A program made the translations under genes and the position numbers. Positions 1 to 10,599 of a stretch of 64,000 bases of DNA are shown piece after piece. The notes under the pieces are model-generated. The model was not told where the DNA came from. It did not search any database and worked only from the letters and a program-made list of their open reading frames with translations. Each line of letters begins with the position of its first letter. Within the stretch, counting starts at the first letter, position 1. The stretch is from Symsagittifera roscoffensis (Eukaryota; Xenacoelomorpha; Acoela; Convolutidae): contig NC_087065.1 in the NCBI RefSeq assembly GCF_963678635.1, forward strand, positions 18,735,623-18,799,622, read 5' to 3'.

Positions 1-234
1 CTCAGATATGCTTAACCGTTGAATCAGTTGTTTATGCGGCGGTAACTCGTTACTAGGTACCTTAGAGGGGAAATAGTTAAAGACGAATAGTTAAAGAAAA
101 TAGTTAATCCAATGAAGCTTCAGTACTACTCTATGAAATTTCGTTTGGGCCCATAAAATCAGACTTGTAGCGTCTATATAAATGAGTTTTGAGTCGTGTC
201 GTTTATTGGTATCGAAATTGGTCGTTTTCTTTTA
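1..234. other. AT-rich non-coding sequence
   Basis: No coding region or recognisable repeat is visible in these first bases; it is the left flank of the first dispersed repeat. Confidence 0.4.
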
Positions 235-783
235 TTGTTCCGACTTTCGATACGAAAGTAACGGAATATTTGTGCTCGGGGTGGGTTTTTTTTTCTTCAG
301 ACAAATTTCGAATTTTTAACTAGCCACTTTTAACGGAATTTTTTTTATATCATTTGAAAGCTAAGCTATTGTTGTTCTGAGCCTAAATTTGAAAAGATAT
401 TTCACCTGTGATCATTTTTCGTAACATTATGAGGGTTTAAAGATAGCCATTTTGACCAATTTGGGACAATTAACGCGCGATATAATTCGCGCTATTAACG
501 CGTAAGCGGAGATTTAATCCGTCTTAGAAATCGTTCCAAATTAGTTAAAAGAAGCCTATTTGCCATAATTGATTTGTTACAAGGAGCGAAATCTATTTTT
601 TCGTACTTTATATGGCGTGAGGGGGGATGATTTTCATCAAAAAAAATTTCAAATTTAAGAAAAAAAATTTTCATTTTATTTTATTTCATTTATTTTTTTT
701 TATTTTTTTGTTATTACTGCTACATAAATGTTAAAAGGCAGTCGGAACTTTCCGGCCTTCGCCCTGATACGAGCAGTCTTGTT
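235..783 (+). repeat. Dispersed repeat, family starting TTGTTCCGAC, copy 1
   Basis: Starts with TTGTTCCGACTTTCGATACG and ends with CTGATACGAGCAGTCTTGTT. About 550 bp, no coding capacity. The same layout recurs at 1263-1802 on this strand and, reversed, at about 26536-27070. Shared landmarks in order: a GTGCTCGGGGTG(G/A)G block, a GGGTTTAAAGAT block, a GC-rich inverted repeat (GCGCGATATAATTCGCGC, 475-492), TAATCCGTCTTAGAAA, TTTATATGGCGTG and the end motif. No clear terminal inverted repeats, so the transposition class is unknown; a non-autonomous element is likely. Confidence 0.7.
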
Positions 784-1262
784 CAGATTTTTTAAGCAAG
801 TTTGAGTGTATCAAAGTAGTACAGCCATTGTGATCATTCTGCTAAAAAACATCAAACATCTGTGACCCTGGTCTGATTAAAAAAGAAAAATAGCAGATCA
901 AAATCAGGCACTGACTTCATGGCAAAAAAGTCCTTGAAAAATGCTGCACAAAGTATTTGAAACTTGTTGTGTTGACAATTTTTGGAGAAAATTACTAAAC
1001 GTTTGCTCGGGTGGTTTTTGTTTCCAAACAAACTTCAACTCTTCCCACATCAAGTTTCAAGAGTTAATGATCAATTATATTATAATTCTAGTACCAACCT
1101 TACTAAAATAGAGAAAAAAATTAATTACAATTTTTTTCAAAACAAATTATAATCAATTATAATATAGTTTAATTGGTTATAATGGATTATCACTCCATCT
1201 ATTTTCGAAACAACTTTACTAAAACGTTACAATCGATTATTTCAATTCATGTTTCTAATTTA
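784..1262. other. AT-rich spacer between two repeat copies
   Basis: No gene is visible. The stretch 1120-1260 has several ATAATC(A/G)ATTATAAT-like self-complementary motifs, which recur at 7680-7820. Confidence 0.4.
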
Positions 1263-1802
1263 TTGTTCCGACGTTCGTAACGAAAATAACGGAATATTTG
1301 TGCTCGGGGTGAGTTTTTTTTCTACAGACAAATTTTGACTTTTTAACTAGCCATTTTTGACGGATTTTTTTTATCATTCAAAAGGTATTGTTGTCTTGAG
1401 CTTAAATTTGAAACGATTTTTTACCTGTGAACATTTTTAGTACAGTTATGGGGGTTTAAAGATTGTCATTTTGGTCAATTTGGGACAAATAAATCGCGAT
1501 ACATTTCGCGCTATTAACGCGCAAGCGAAGACTTAATCCGTCTTAGAAAATCGTTCCAATTTGGTTGAAAGAAGCTTATCTGCCATAATTTATTTATTAA
1601 CTTGAGCGAAATTTATTCTTTTGTACTTTATATGGCGTGTGGGGGATGCTTTCATAAAAAAATTAAAAAATTTCAATTTTTAGATAAAATTTCAATTTTT
1701 TTGAATTTTATTACATTTATTTTTTTATGTTACTACTGCTCCATAAACCTTAAAAGGCAGTCGAAGCATTCAAGGCCTCGCCCTGATACAAGCAGTCTTG
1801 TT
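1263..1802 (+). repeat. Dispersed repeat, family starting TTGTTCCGAC, copy 2
   Basis: A second diverged copy of the element at 235-783 in the same orientation, sharing start, GC-rich inverted repeat (about 1491-1510), TTTATATGGCGTG block and end motif (ATACAAGCAGTCTTGTT). The short reading frames over it are not conserved with the first copy and are not taken as genes. Confidence 0.7.
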
Positions 1803-3890
1803 TGTTATGGGCAAACAATACTTCAAATCGACTATAATTGGATAATCAATTTGAGCGCAATTTTGCTCGAAGTTTTGATAACGTGATAAAAACAACGAAA
1901 CATTTTTGCGATTAAACTGTGAGCAAAAAACTTTTGCAAGCAAAATACCAAAATCATTTCGAGCAATCTGAGCTTTCCCATTTACTTTTAATAGTGACAA
2001 AAAGTTCGGAAGGACAAAACAATTAAAAAGGGCGGATAAAAAAAACACCATTTTAAATTTGAAAGGCCTTTTTTAAACTGGTTTGAATTAAGAGAGAAAA
2101 TGATGAGAGAAAATCTAACTTAGAATGCTATCAGACTTATGATGACGAAGATTGTACTCGTCTTATATTTTTTGGTTACAAATGAGGTTCACTTTTATGA
2201 GCAATGCATCCCGTAATTCCCAACAAGCCAAAGTTTTGGGTGAAACTTTCGGCGCGAACTCGAAAAATTACACTGCATCATTTCAATTCTGCAAATCTTT
2301 TCTCCGATTTCAACCCAATTTGAGAAAAAACTTAGTTTTGAAGAGTATTTGTTTTTATTAATAATTTGTATCAGCACTGTATACATTGCTGCATACATTG
2401 AAAATTTTGGGCTTTTTGTTGTCAGATGTTTCTGTTTTGAACATCATGATCGTCGCAATATGCCTTCGATTCAAATTAGACTCATTCATAATCGCTGATT
2501 CTTTCAAACGAAAGTCATTCTTGAAGCAAAACTTAGGGCGTCGATTCTTATCCAATTAAGCGAAAATATGAATTCGTAGTTTTTGCTTTTTTTGCTTTAT
2601 TTTAGAAGCTTGGGGCTGGGGTTAATTTGTTTGATTTTGTAAATTTCGATTTTTTAGTTTTTGATTCTTTTGCCTGTATTCATTCTATTGTGAACGTATC
2701 ACATTGTTTCTCTACTAGACGATAACTATCACTCAATACTTGGCCTTTTGGATTGGGTAAAATTTATACGAAAGGTTATGAATATTCAAAATGATATAGT
2801 TTTCCCTTCTTTGGGAACAAAGTTTCGGCAATTTGTGGCTTGACGCTCATATGAGCTGTCTCTTTAAATTTTGTTTTCGCTAAGTCTTTCTCAGAAGAAT
2901 AAATATTACGATAGGAAAAAAGGGGCAAATTTTCAATAGATTTAGAAAACGCGGTGGCACGACAAACTAATTGATACAAAGCTGTTTGCTTTCTCTTTTA
3001 GCTTTTTGTTGTTTTTTAACAATTTGACAATTTTTTAACAATTTGACAACAATTTCTGTCGGCAAAAACGCATTTTGAGTTGATCTTGGAAAATTTAGAG
3101 CACCAGATCTGTGCAGTTTTTGAGGTGGCGCTTGCCCTATGTTTACTGGGTCTGTGGTGGTATGTAGTAAATTGGTACTAACGTTTAAGTTGGTGTCAGT
3201 TTATGTATTAATGGTAATTATCCAGTGAATCGATCGTCAAGGAAGCAGAAATTTCCCTTATAATTGAAATTACCGGGTAATCATCAAAAAACTATGTGAC
3301 GAAAAGTTTTTAGAAAAAACGATAAGTTTTTGATTAATTTGAAAAATTTTTAGCTATGCCTTAGTAATTATACAAAACTGTAAAACTGCTTGCTTTGCGA
3401 GGTAAACAAAGTGACCAAATTGCTGCAAAAATATAAAACACTGAATAACAATGAGTTTTTTAATGTTTTCTTTTCAGACTGCAGAGCTGTTCAGTCATTA
3501 TTCGTATATTTTTCGTGACCTCTTTGAAGAAAAAGCCAAATGATTGAATCTATTTATAATTTTAGTTTCAGTCAATTTGTGCAATTAAACTATAATAAAA
3601 ATGGCATCTGCTCCAGCTAAACAGACATATATGAAGAATCAATTGACCAGCTACTAAAAAACTGCCATAACTTTATACATGAGCAACTTTGCAAGAACAT
3701 TAAAAAAGCTAAATCATAATTGAGGCCATTAAAACAATTCCGTAAAACTGGTCAATTAACGCACAACCATTCGAAAAAGTGCCATTGTCGCGTATTGATA
3801 TGACGTATTTGAAACTAATTTTGTGGCCTAACTTGTTGTATATATGATCCCTGAAATAAAACTTTCTTTAGTATGTTAATTTAATAAGTG
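1803..3890. other. Non-coding stretch with a relic transposon end
   Basis: No convincing gene. Around 2290-2384 the sequence matches the right end of the inverted-repeat element at 32260-32884: the CAATTTGAGAAAAA block and the terminal ATCAGCACTG followed by TA are both present. It is an old fragment without a recognisable left end. The rest is AT-rich sequence without visible structure. Confidence 0.4.
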
Positions 3891-3891
3891 A

Positions 3892-4232
3892 TCTAGGATT
3901 TTCTCGAGGGAGGAATTGATTTTGCTAGCTCTCCCATGTTATTAAAAAGCCCCTGGTTTGGCCAAAGTTTCTGCGCCGCAGGCAAAATTTTGAAAAAACA
4001 GAACGAAAAAGCATTATTTTAGGCACTTTTTGGAAAATTTAGTACATAATAATGGCGCCCTCAAAATTAGTTTATATTGGCGCCTAAGGCGCCTTTAGAA
4101 AAATTTTGGGGTCCGTCAGCCAAAAATGGATGTCTCAAAAGAGTTCAAAAGGGGACCTTGTGGGTCGCCAGGGGGTCGAATCCCTGAGAAGTGGCGTCCG
4201 CCCCCGACTCCCGCCACCCCCTAAATCCGCCC

Positions 4233-4235
<3 letters not shown>
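3892..4235. mobile_element. Miniature transposon, CAGGGGCGGAT-end family
   Basis: The right end is CTAAATCCGCCCCTG and the left end is a decayed inverse of it (GATCTAGGATTTTCTCGAGGG). About 340 bp, no coding capacity, with an internal GGCGCCTAAGGCGCC inverted repeat (about 4080-4094). Ends of this general form are common on hAT-like miniature elements in animals, but I see no clear 8-bp target duplication. Related ends occur near 4322, 6222, 10138, 14235, 15623, 18293, 23561, 24970, 34390, 43438 and 53935. Confidence 0.55.
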
Positions 4236-4305
<70 letters not shown>

Positions 4306-4414
4306 TGTATATATATATATACAGGGGCGGATTTAGGGGGTGGCGGGAGTTGGGGGCGGACGCCCCTTCTCAGGGATTCGACCCCCTGGCGACCCAAAGG
4401 GTCCCCTTTTAACT
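4142..4414. repeat. Large inverted repeat around a (TA)n tract
   Basis: Left arm 4142-4235 and right arm 4322-4414 are near-perfect reverse complements of each other, about 90 bp each. They are separated by an almost pure (TA)n tract at 4236-4321, itself self-complementary. Both arms are ends of the CAGGGGCGGATTTAGG family, placed head to head with the (TA)n at their tips. In principle the whole 270 bp could fold into one hairpin. Reading frames through it encode only YIYIYI repeats and are not genes. Confidence 0.85.
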
Positions 4415-5175
4415 ATTTTTCTATTGAGACCAATTCTCAAAAACATTTTCCTTGGTGGCTCAATCCATGGATCTTCGCCGTCCCAGAAAAGACGCGTTCA
4501 GCACTAGACTTTCCTGAAATTAAGCTTTCCGTGAAACGCTCACTAATAAGCTAACGCGACTAAAAGAGCGCTGTGATACTTTGATGCTGAAAAGTTAACG
4601 CAGATTAGTTAGGAGTGGTGAAGTATAACGCACTACAAAATCGTTCCAAATCCAATTGAAGCAGGCTAATTGGTCTTTTAATTCCATACACGATTCTGAA
4701 TATTCAGCTTAAAATTCTTAGTTTGTCAATGGTATGTTTGCACTTAGCAATGTATTAAATAGACAAAGAGCATGCCTCAATTCAATTTAGAACGATTGAT
4801 AAGACGAATTAAATCTCTGCCTACGTGTTTATAGCACGAAATATATAGCGCGTTAATTGTCCCAATGGGCCAGAGTAGCAATCTTTAAACCCTCAGAACT
4901 TGATAAAAATGATCAAAAGTAAAATAGATATATTTGAAATATGAACTCAGATCAAGAATACATTTGGGAAACTAAAAAATTTCCGTCAAAAGTGGCTAGT
5001 TAGAAAACCGAGACTTGTCTGGTGAAAAAACCACCTCGTGCACAAATATTTTGTCATTTTCCGCGAAAATAGTCGGAACAACAAGAATTGTCTTATTTTT
5101 GAGAAACCCTGGATCTTGCCATGTAGCTTCTAATTGCCTCGTTAATTTCTCGGGAGCAAAAAAAAATTTGAAGTA
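4415..5175. other. Relic of the TTGTTCCGAC repeat family, reversed
   Basis: From about 4780 to 5092 the sequence matches the reverse complement of the family at 235-783: the decayed GC-rich inverted repeat (AGCACGAAATATATAGCGCG), the CTAGTTA...CGAGACTTGTCT block and GTCGGAACAACAAG at the end. No gene is supported. Confidence 0.5.
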
Positions 5176-5377
5176 CATTACGAGGCCAAACTGTGCATTT
5201 TGTGAATTGTAAGCGGAATCCGCAACAAGGACGCTCCCTTTGTTCTTCTTTTGTTCTTTAATTTCCTTTGATCGTTCCGGCAAAGTTTTAGCATGTTTAA
5301 AACTTTGCCTCTGGAATTCAGGAACATACCGACACAAAATTGTGCGCCTATCCAGTGCAGAGTTTGGCCTCGTAATG
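5176..5377. mobile_element. 202-bp miniature transposon with TA target duplication
   Basis: Terminal inverted repeats CATTACGAGGCCAAACT / AGTTTGGCCTCGTAATG, with TA on each outer side, as expected of Tc1/mariner-type insertion. No coding capacity. A larger relative lies at about 25664-26274, and a right end alone at about 58917-58973. The inner right part (ACACAAAATTGTGCG) is conserved in all three. Confidence 0.75.
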
Positions 5378-6221
5378 TAATTTTTAAAATTTGAAATGGT
5401 TAGGTTTTGGAAAGTTCAACCCATGATCAAAATCAAATAATAAGTGTTATAACTTAGGAAATTTACGGAATTAAATAAACCGTTTCGCTTGTTTCAATTC
5501 AGCTCGGAAAAAGTTTTGAGCAAGGAACTGGTCACTGCGCGGAATTTATTCCGTTCAAAACTTGAGCATTATACCTAACAAGGACTAGTCTCACAAAAAC
5601 CGAAAAGAAACCCAAAGTTTTCACCAATTTCACAATTTTGAAGCCACCAGAAGTTCAATAAAAAATAATCGTATACAAAATTGTTCTTTTTGATTTTAAA
5701 CCAAGGAGCTGATAATTTTAATAAGAAATAATATGTGTCCACTGAAAAAGTATAACTTTAATTGCCCAAACTGGTCTGAGAGAAAAACAAATGGCGAGCA
5801 TAATCAATTCGATACTGCCTTCGTAAGCTGACTCTGTTACCGTTAGCTACAAACTGAAATTGACCCTGCTTGTCGGCTTGAACTTGCAGGTCTTTCAAAA
5901 TTGACACTCTTACACGATGAATCAAAATACAAGTTGCTTAATTGTTTTAACAAAGAACAGATGATGACACCCTTTTCAGAATATTGGTGCAATTGTTTTG
6001 ATTTTTGGGTAGTGCGTTGACTCAGAAAGGGAGGGAGACACTCGCCATCAGACGGTTTGTGATATTTCAGCGTCTCGGTTTGCGACTTATTTCTAGACTT
6101 TCAACAGAGTGGTTTCGATTTTCATTCCACATCCAAGAAAAATAGTCTGGACAAGAAATTAATACCGCGGGCAAACAATATCTAAAAAAAAGAACTTTGA
6201 TCTCAATTTAGTGATAAAATT
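5378..6221. other. Non-coding AT-rich stretch
   Basis: I see no gene, RNA gene or recognisable repeat in this interval. Confidence 0.4.
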
Positions 6222-6540
6222 AGGTGCGGATCTAGGATTTTTTCGAGGGGGGGGGGGGCGGATTTTCAAAAATTTTTCGAAAATTTTTGAAAATTTTCCG
6301 CCCCTGGATGAAATTATTCAAAATAGTCGCTTTATAGTCTGGAAATTAGTGGCGTTAAAGTCTGGAAATAAGTCGCGTTGAGCCCTCAAAATCAGTGGTG
6401 ATATTGCATGTAAATTAGCCCGGAAATACGAAAAATTGTCGGTAAAGTCCAGGCAGAAATTAGCGCCAGTCTGGACGCACGTCGATGACCTAACTGTAGA
6501 TCAGAAACTAGCGGCACATTATCACAAGCAAAAGTTTGAG
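6222..6540. repeat. CAGGGG-family fragment and degenerate short repeats
   Basis: 6222-6305 carries a GTGCGGATCTAGGATTTTTTCGAGGGG end and the inverse CCGCCCCTGG about 80 bp later, with a run of 13 G's at 6247. From 6330 to 6475 a loose repeat of the form GTCTGGAAATTAGTGGCGTTAAA occurs several times, and GTCTGGACAAAACC returns near 6830. This looks like the inside of an old miniature element. Confidence 0.4.
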
Positions 6541-6542
6541 AT

Positions 6543-6746
6543 ATGAGTTTTCCAACTAACAAGTCTGGCTATGAGGGAATAGTTGCCATCATACGTAAGT
6601 CTTAAAGTTTGAAAAACTGTGAAAACTTAATAGGAAGAAAACTTTCAGGTCAAAATCATTACTTTATTATATTCAATTTGTATCGCAAAAAACTTATACA
6701 TGAAGAAATGCAAAAAATGAAATGTATAATTTATATTGCATACTAA
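6543..6746 (+). CDS. Candidate two-exon micro-gene with a 54-nt intron
   Basis: ATG at 6543 opens a 52-nt exon (MSFPTNKSGYEGIVAII...) ending at a strong donor, GTAAGT, at 6595. An acceptor, ACTTTCAG, ends at 6648. The split codon C|GT (Arg) joins the exons, and the second reads 31 more codons to TAA at 6744-6746, for a protein of 49 residues. It has no recognised domain and no visible signal peptide. The evidence is only the consensus splice sites and frame continuity; a chance arrangement in AT-rich repeat-derived DNA is quite possible. Confidence 0.25.
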
Positions 6747-9726
6747 AAATGTAGCAAAAGTTTTGAAAAAAACTGAACTTGTAGTTATTTTGCTTCAGTA
6801 GCTCCAGCCACAGCAACCTATAAAAATTTAGTCTGGACAAAACCATTGGCCTGGATTTGATTTTTTTACGTAGTGAATACTTCTTACTTTATTATCTTGC
6901 GACAACTAGTAAAAATAAGTAAAAGAATTGTTCAAAAAATCAAAACTTGGAAGGAACCAAATATAGCAAAAAATATTTATTTTCTGTATTTTTTAGTAAT
7001 CGATAATAGCCAAATTACCAAATTTATAATCACTGCTATAAAATGTCCATCATAACCCCGACAGTCATTAACATTATTCTGTTTGACAAATTCCCATCGG
7101 CCAAATTGACTCTGAAAACGAAACAGGAAATAGATTGGGAATAACTGGAAAGATAAACAGGTTGAATATAATAAAAGGTTATTACCGAAACAGATTGGCA
7201 ATCAAGTACGAAGGACGAAATCAAAGCATTCAAAACCACTAGAACAACTGCCAATTGCTGTGCATTTATCGCAGAAAGTTTCTACCACGATAAACGAATT
7301 TTTTCAATTTTTTCTTTTGTTTTAGTGATATATATTTTTCAAAGTAATCAAAATTACGCGTAAAATTAACCACGCGATTCTTTCCCATTCTAGTATCCTC
7401 AAAAAGGCAATAGCAAAGTAGGATTGATAGGTCTCTCTTAGTTTCCACACTTTTTTTTTAGAAAAAAAACATATTGAGATCTGAATTACAGTTGCAAGCG
7501 CTCGAATCGGGATTTATCATTCTTTGAAGGGTGAAAAAACGCCAATAAGGCCGGTTGCATGGTCAACATTTTGACCATCTATAACCGATCAAAATTTTAT
7601 GGTCCTACCGGGTTTTCAATTTGAGACTGTTACCGTCAATGTGGTTTCATAGATACTAATCAATTAGAATGGGTTTTCATGGTCTGTTGACATAAACTTC
7701 TATAACAATTGACTATAATGGATTATTAATCAATTATAAAATAAATATAAAGAGATCAAATTATTCCAGTATAATCGATTATAATCAATATTTATGGACT
7801 CTAACGGATTATATATGATTTTTCAATATCTTGAATGTAAATATGCAAAACTTGGACGTAGCATTGTTAAATTGTGTTTCACATTTGTCTTAAGCAAAAA
7901 TTTGCCTCGTTTTTTTTCTGTTTGTCTCTCCCTCCCCTGAATACTTCACACTAGCTCCAGCCATTCCTAGCTCCAGCCATTCTTGTTTCTTTCAGTTAAC
8001 CCCTATAAGTTTAGCTGCAAAATTATAAATTAATATGTAATGTTTCTTTTTCGTCGTAGATCATCCAAAACATTTCTAATTAAAAGCAAAAAAGTGAATT
8101 TGCACAAAAGTTTTCTAGTTGAACTATTCTTGAGAATAGCATTTGTCAAAAAAACTGTAATCTGCTTTTTTAACATTTTTGAAAAATAAACTGTTTGCAT
8201 TTATTCTGTAAATTTTTTTGATCAGTTTATGTAGAGGCATAGATGGAGGTGGGGCAGCTGTTCGAATAAATTTGTAAATGTGTGTATTTGAGTGTGGGGT
8301 GGGTGTACCAAGTATCATACAAAAAATTGGGCGAAGAAGCACGAGAAGAATCTGCAGTTCGTTTTTTATGGAAGGCTAATAGCCATACTCATGCAAACTA
8401 AGAAAAAAATACGAATCAAAGCGTATGAAGCAAATGGGAAATAGAAGTTTTCATAATTATTGGCCTTAGTGTGGAAACCCGGTAAGACAATAATTTTTTG
8501 ATCGAAAATAAAAGATGCGATTTATTCAAGCGTTATCTTTGCGTTTTTCAGATCAGGGCAACCAGCCCTTTTAGCATTTTCATTTTTTTTTCGGAGAAAC
8601 ATTAGTTAAAATTTTGGACTGCACAATTTTTCGATTTTAAACTTTGACTAACTTCATCAAAAAAATCTACGGTTTCACTCTAGACTCAAATCTAGGCTCA
8701 ATTTGCAAAAATATTCAATTTAACTATTCTTGGTCACAATTACCCCCTTATCTGGAAGTATGCATGCTCTAAATTGAAGAGTTAAATGAAATCAACAAGT
8801 TTGGGTTATGAATTTTGAACGAGCGCAAAGGCGTTTACTTACGTCAATTTTTAGGAGCTGTGATTGGAATTCAGACAATCATCTGATACAAAACAGTGCT
8901 TGACGTTGTTGCAGACAAAAAACTTCGAAAAAAGCAAAAACCTAAAATCAGCTAAAACACTATCCGTCAAATGTTTTACAGTTTCTACAGTACTATTCTA
9001 AATCTAATGCCGTTTTGATAAAAGGCTGTAGGCTCAAAAACTGAGGAATATGATCTTCGTGCAATTCCAAAATAAAAAAATTGTTTGACAAGCATGTTTT
9101 AACGATAAAAAATAAAAACTGTTCTTGAACTTTTGAATCTCAAAAGTTAGCTGAACAATTTTCAATTAACATGTAATTTTTCATTTTTGCTGTTGATCAT
9201 CAAAAACATTTCTAATTAAAAGACTGAATTTGCAAGAGAAATTGCTAGTCAAACTATTCCTGTGGCTAGCATTTTTTCAATTTTTTTCAAGGAAATTTTT
9301 TTTGCAATTTTTCTGTAGAATTTTTAAATCAGTTTTCGTAAGGTAAAAATTGGCACTAAAGGAATAGAGAATTGATTTTGACTGAATGTAAATTGACCAA
9401 CTTGAAATACTAAGTAAATTCGAACTTTTTACGGACTGCATTATAGGCCTTAAAAAGCATTAGCCAGACTTAATAGTTTTAGCATATAACTGAAGTTGCG
9501 ACTGAAAAAAAAGTGAAAAACGAAATTGCCATAAAAAATGCTACAGTCATAAAATTCCCATGCTATGGAAAATGTAGGACTAGTTTTGTTCTTGAAGAGA
9601 GTAATCAATTTTTATATATTATCGAAAACGATGGCAGACAACTCTACCTACGGTAATAGTTAAAGATGATTTCTGGATGAATTAACAAAAGTTTGTCGTT
9701 TTGCTTTTCGCTTAGCATTTTTTCAC
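6747..9726. other. Non-coding interval with a diverged duplicated segment
   Basis: No gene is supported. About 115 bp at 8030-8150 recurs in diverged form at 9160-9275 in the same orientation (shared ACATTTCTAATTAAAAG and CTATTC...TAGCATT blocks). 7680-7820 is rich in ATAATCGATTATAATCA-like motifs. Confidence 0.4.
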
Positions 9727-9985
9727 AATCAAAAATCAAAACCAAAAATCAAAAGCAAAACCAAAACCAAAAATCAAAAGCAAAAATCAAAATAAAAAAT
9801 CAAAAACAAAATCAAAGCCAAAAATCAAAATCAAAAATCAAAAGCAAAAATGAAAACCAAAAATCAAAACCAAAAATCAAAACCAAAAATCAAAAGCAAA
9901 AATCAAAACCAAAAATTAAAACCAAAAATCAAAAGCAAAAATCAAAACCAAAAATCAAAAGCAAAAATCAAAACCAAAAATGGCC
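9727..9985 (+). repeat. Minisatellite of (C)AAAAATCAAAACC-type units
   Basis: About 260 bp of imperfect 6- and 12-bp units built from AAAATCAAAACC, AAAATCAAAAGC and variants. Open frames over it encode KSKPKIKTKNQ-like low-complexity sequence, which follows from the repeat and is not evidence of a gene. Confidence 0.9.
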
Positions 9986-10599
9986 TCCACACAGCACTTT
10001 CAAATGAATATCGAAGTGCTGAAAATAAACAATCTTGTTATTTAACAATTCAACAAAAATACTCAAACAAAAACAAAATGAAATTTAGATAAGAACTAAT
10101 TTACCGCTAAAGGAGAGAACATATTTAAGTATCTACTTGAGTGGTGGATTTAGGATTTTCTCGAGAGAATGAAGAGGGGTTCAAAAAAGTTTCAAAAGCT
10201 TTGAAAAACTTTTTTTTGAACGACCAAACTGGTTTTCCAATTTTTCTTATGATATAACAAAGATACTTTTGGGAATTTTGGGAAGGTTTTACCCAAAAAC
10301 TTTCATATAAGAATTTTTCTACGGTTGGTCCGTAACTTATCCGTAACACATTTTTGTAACTTTTGTAAAAAAAAGTTTCAAAAAACGAGTTTCAATTACC
10401 AATTTCACTCAATTTCAATAGCTGATTTTCTTTTTTTTACAAACCAATAGTGAAATAACCAGTTTGACAAGAAGAGTAGATTTTTCCGCTGAGAATTTTA
10501 CATTTCTCTTAAAAATACCGTATTGTGGAAATGCATCGAATAGTCTCCTCTAAGCACGTTTTCATTCTATTTAACGGCTGCAGAGTTTCTCTTCATTAT
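9986..10599. other. Non-coding, with a CAGGGG-family fragment
   Basis: About 10138-10170 (GAGTGGTGGATTTAGGATTTTCTCGAGAG) is a decayed left end of the CAGGGGCGGAT family. No gene is visible. Confidence 0.4.

Noticed and set aside
4170-4200. GGGGGTCGAATCCC, similar to a tRNA T-arm
   Set aside because: It belongs to the inverted arms of the miniature element, and no acceptor, D or anticodon arms fit around it.
4106-4412. Two frames with long YIYIYI runs
   Set aside because: Translation of a (TA)n tract between transposon ends.
9693-10092. Open frames encoding Lys/Gln/Asn-rich repeats
   Set aside because: They follow from the AAAATCAAAACC minisatellite, which is open in more than one frame; no other coding sign.
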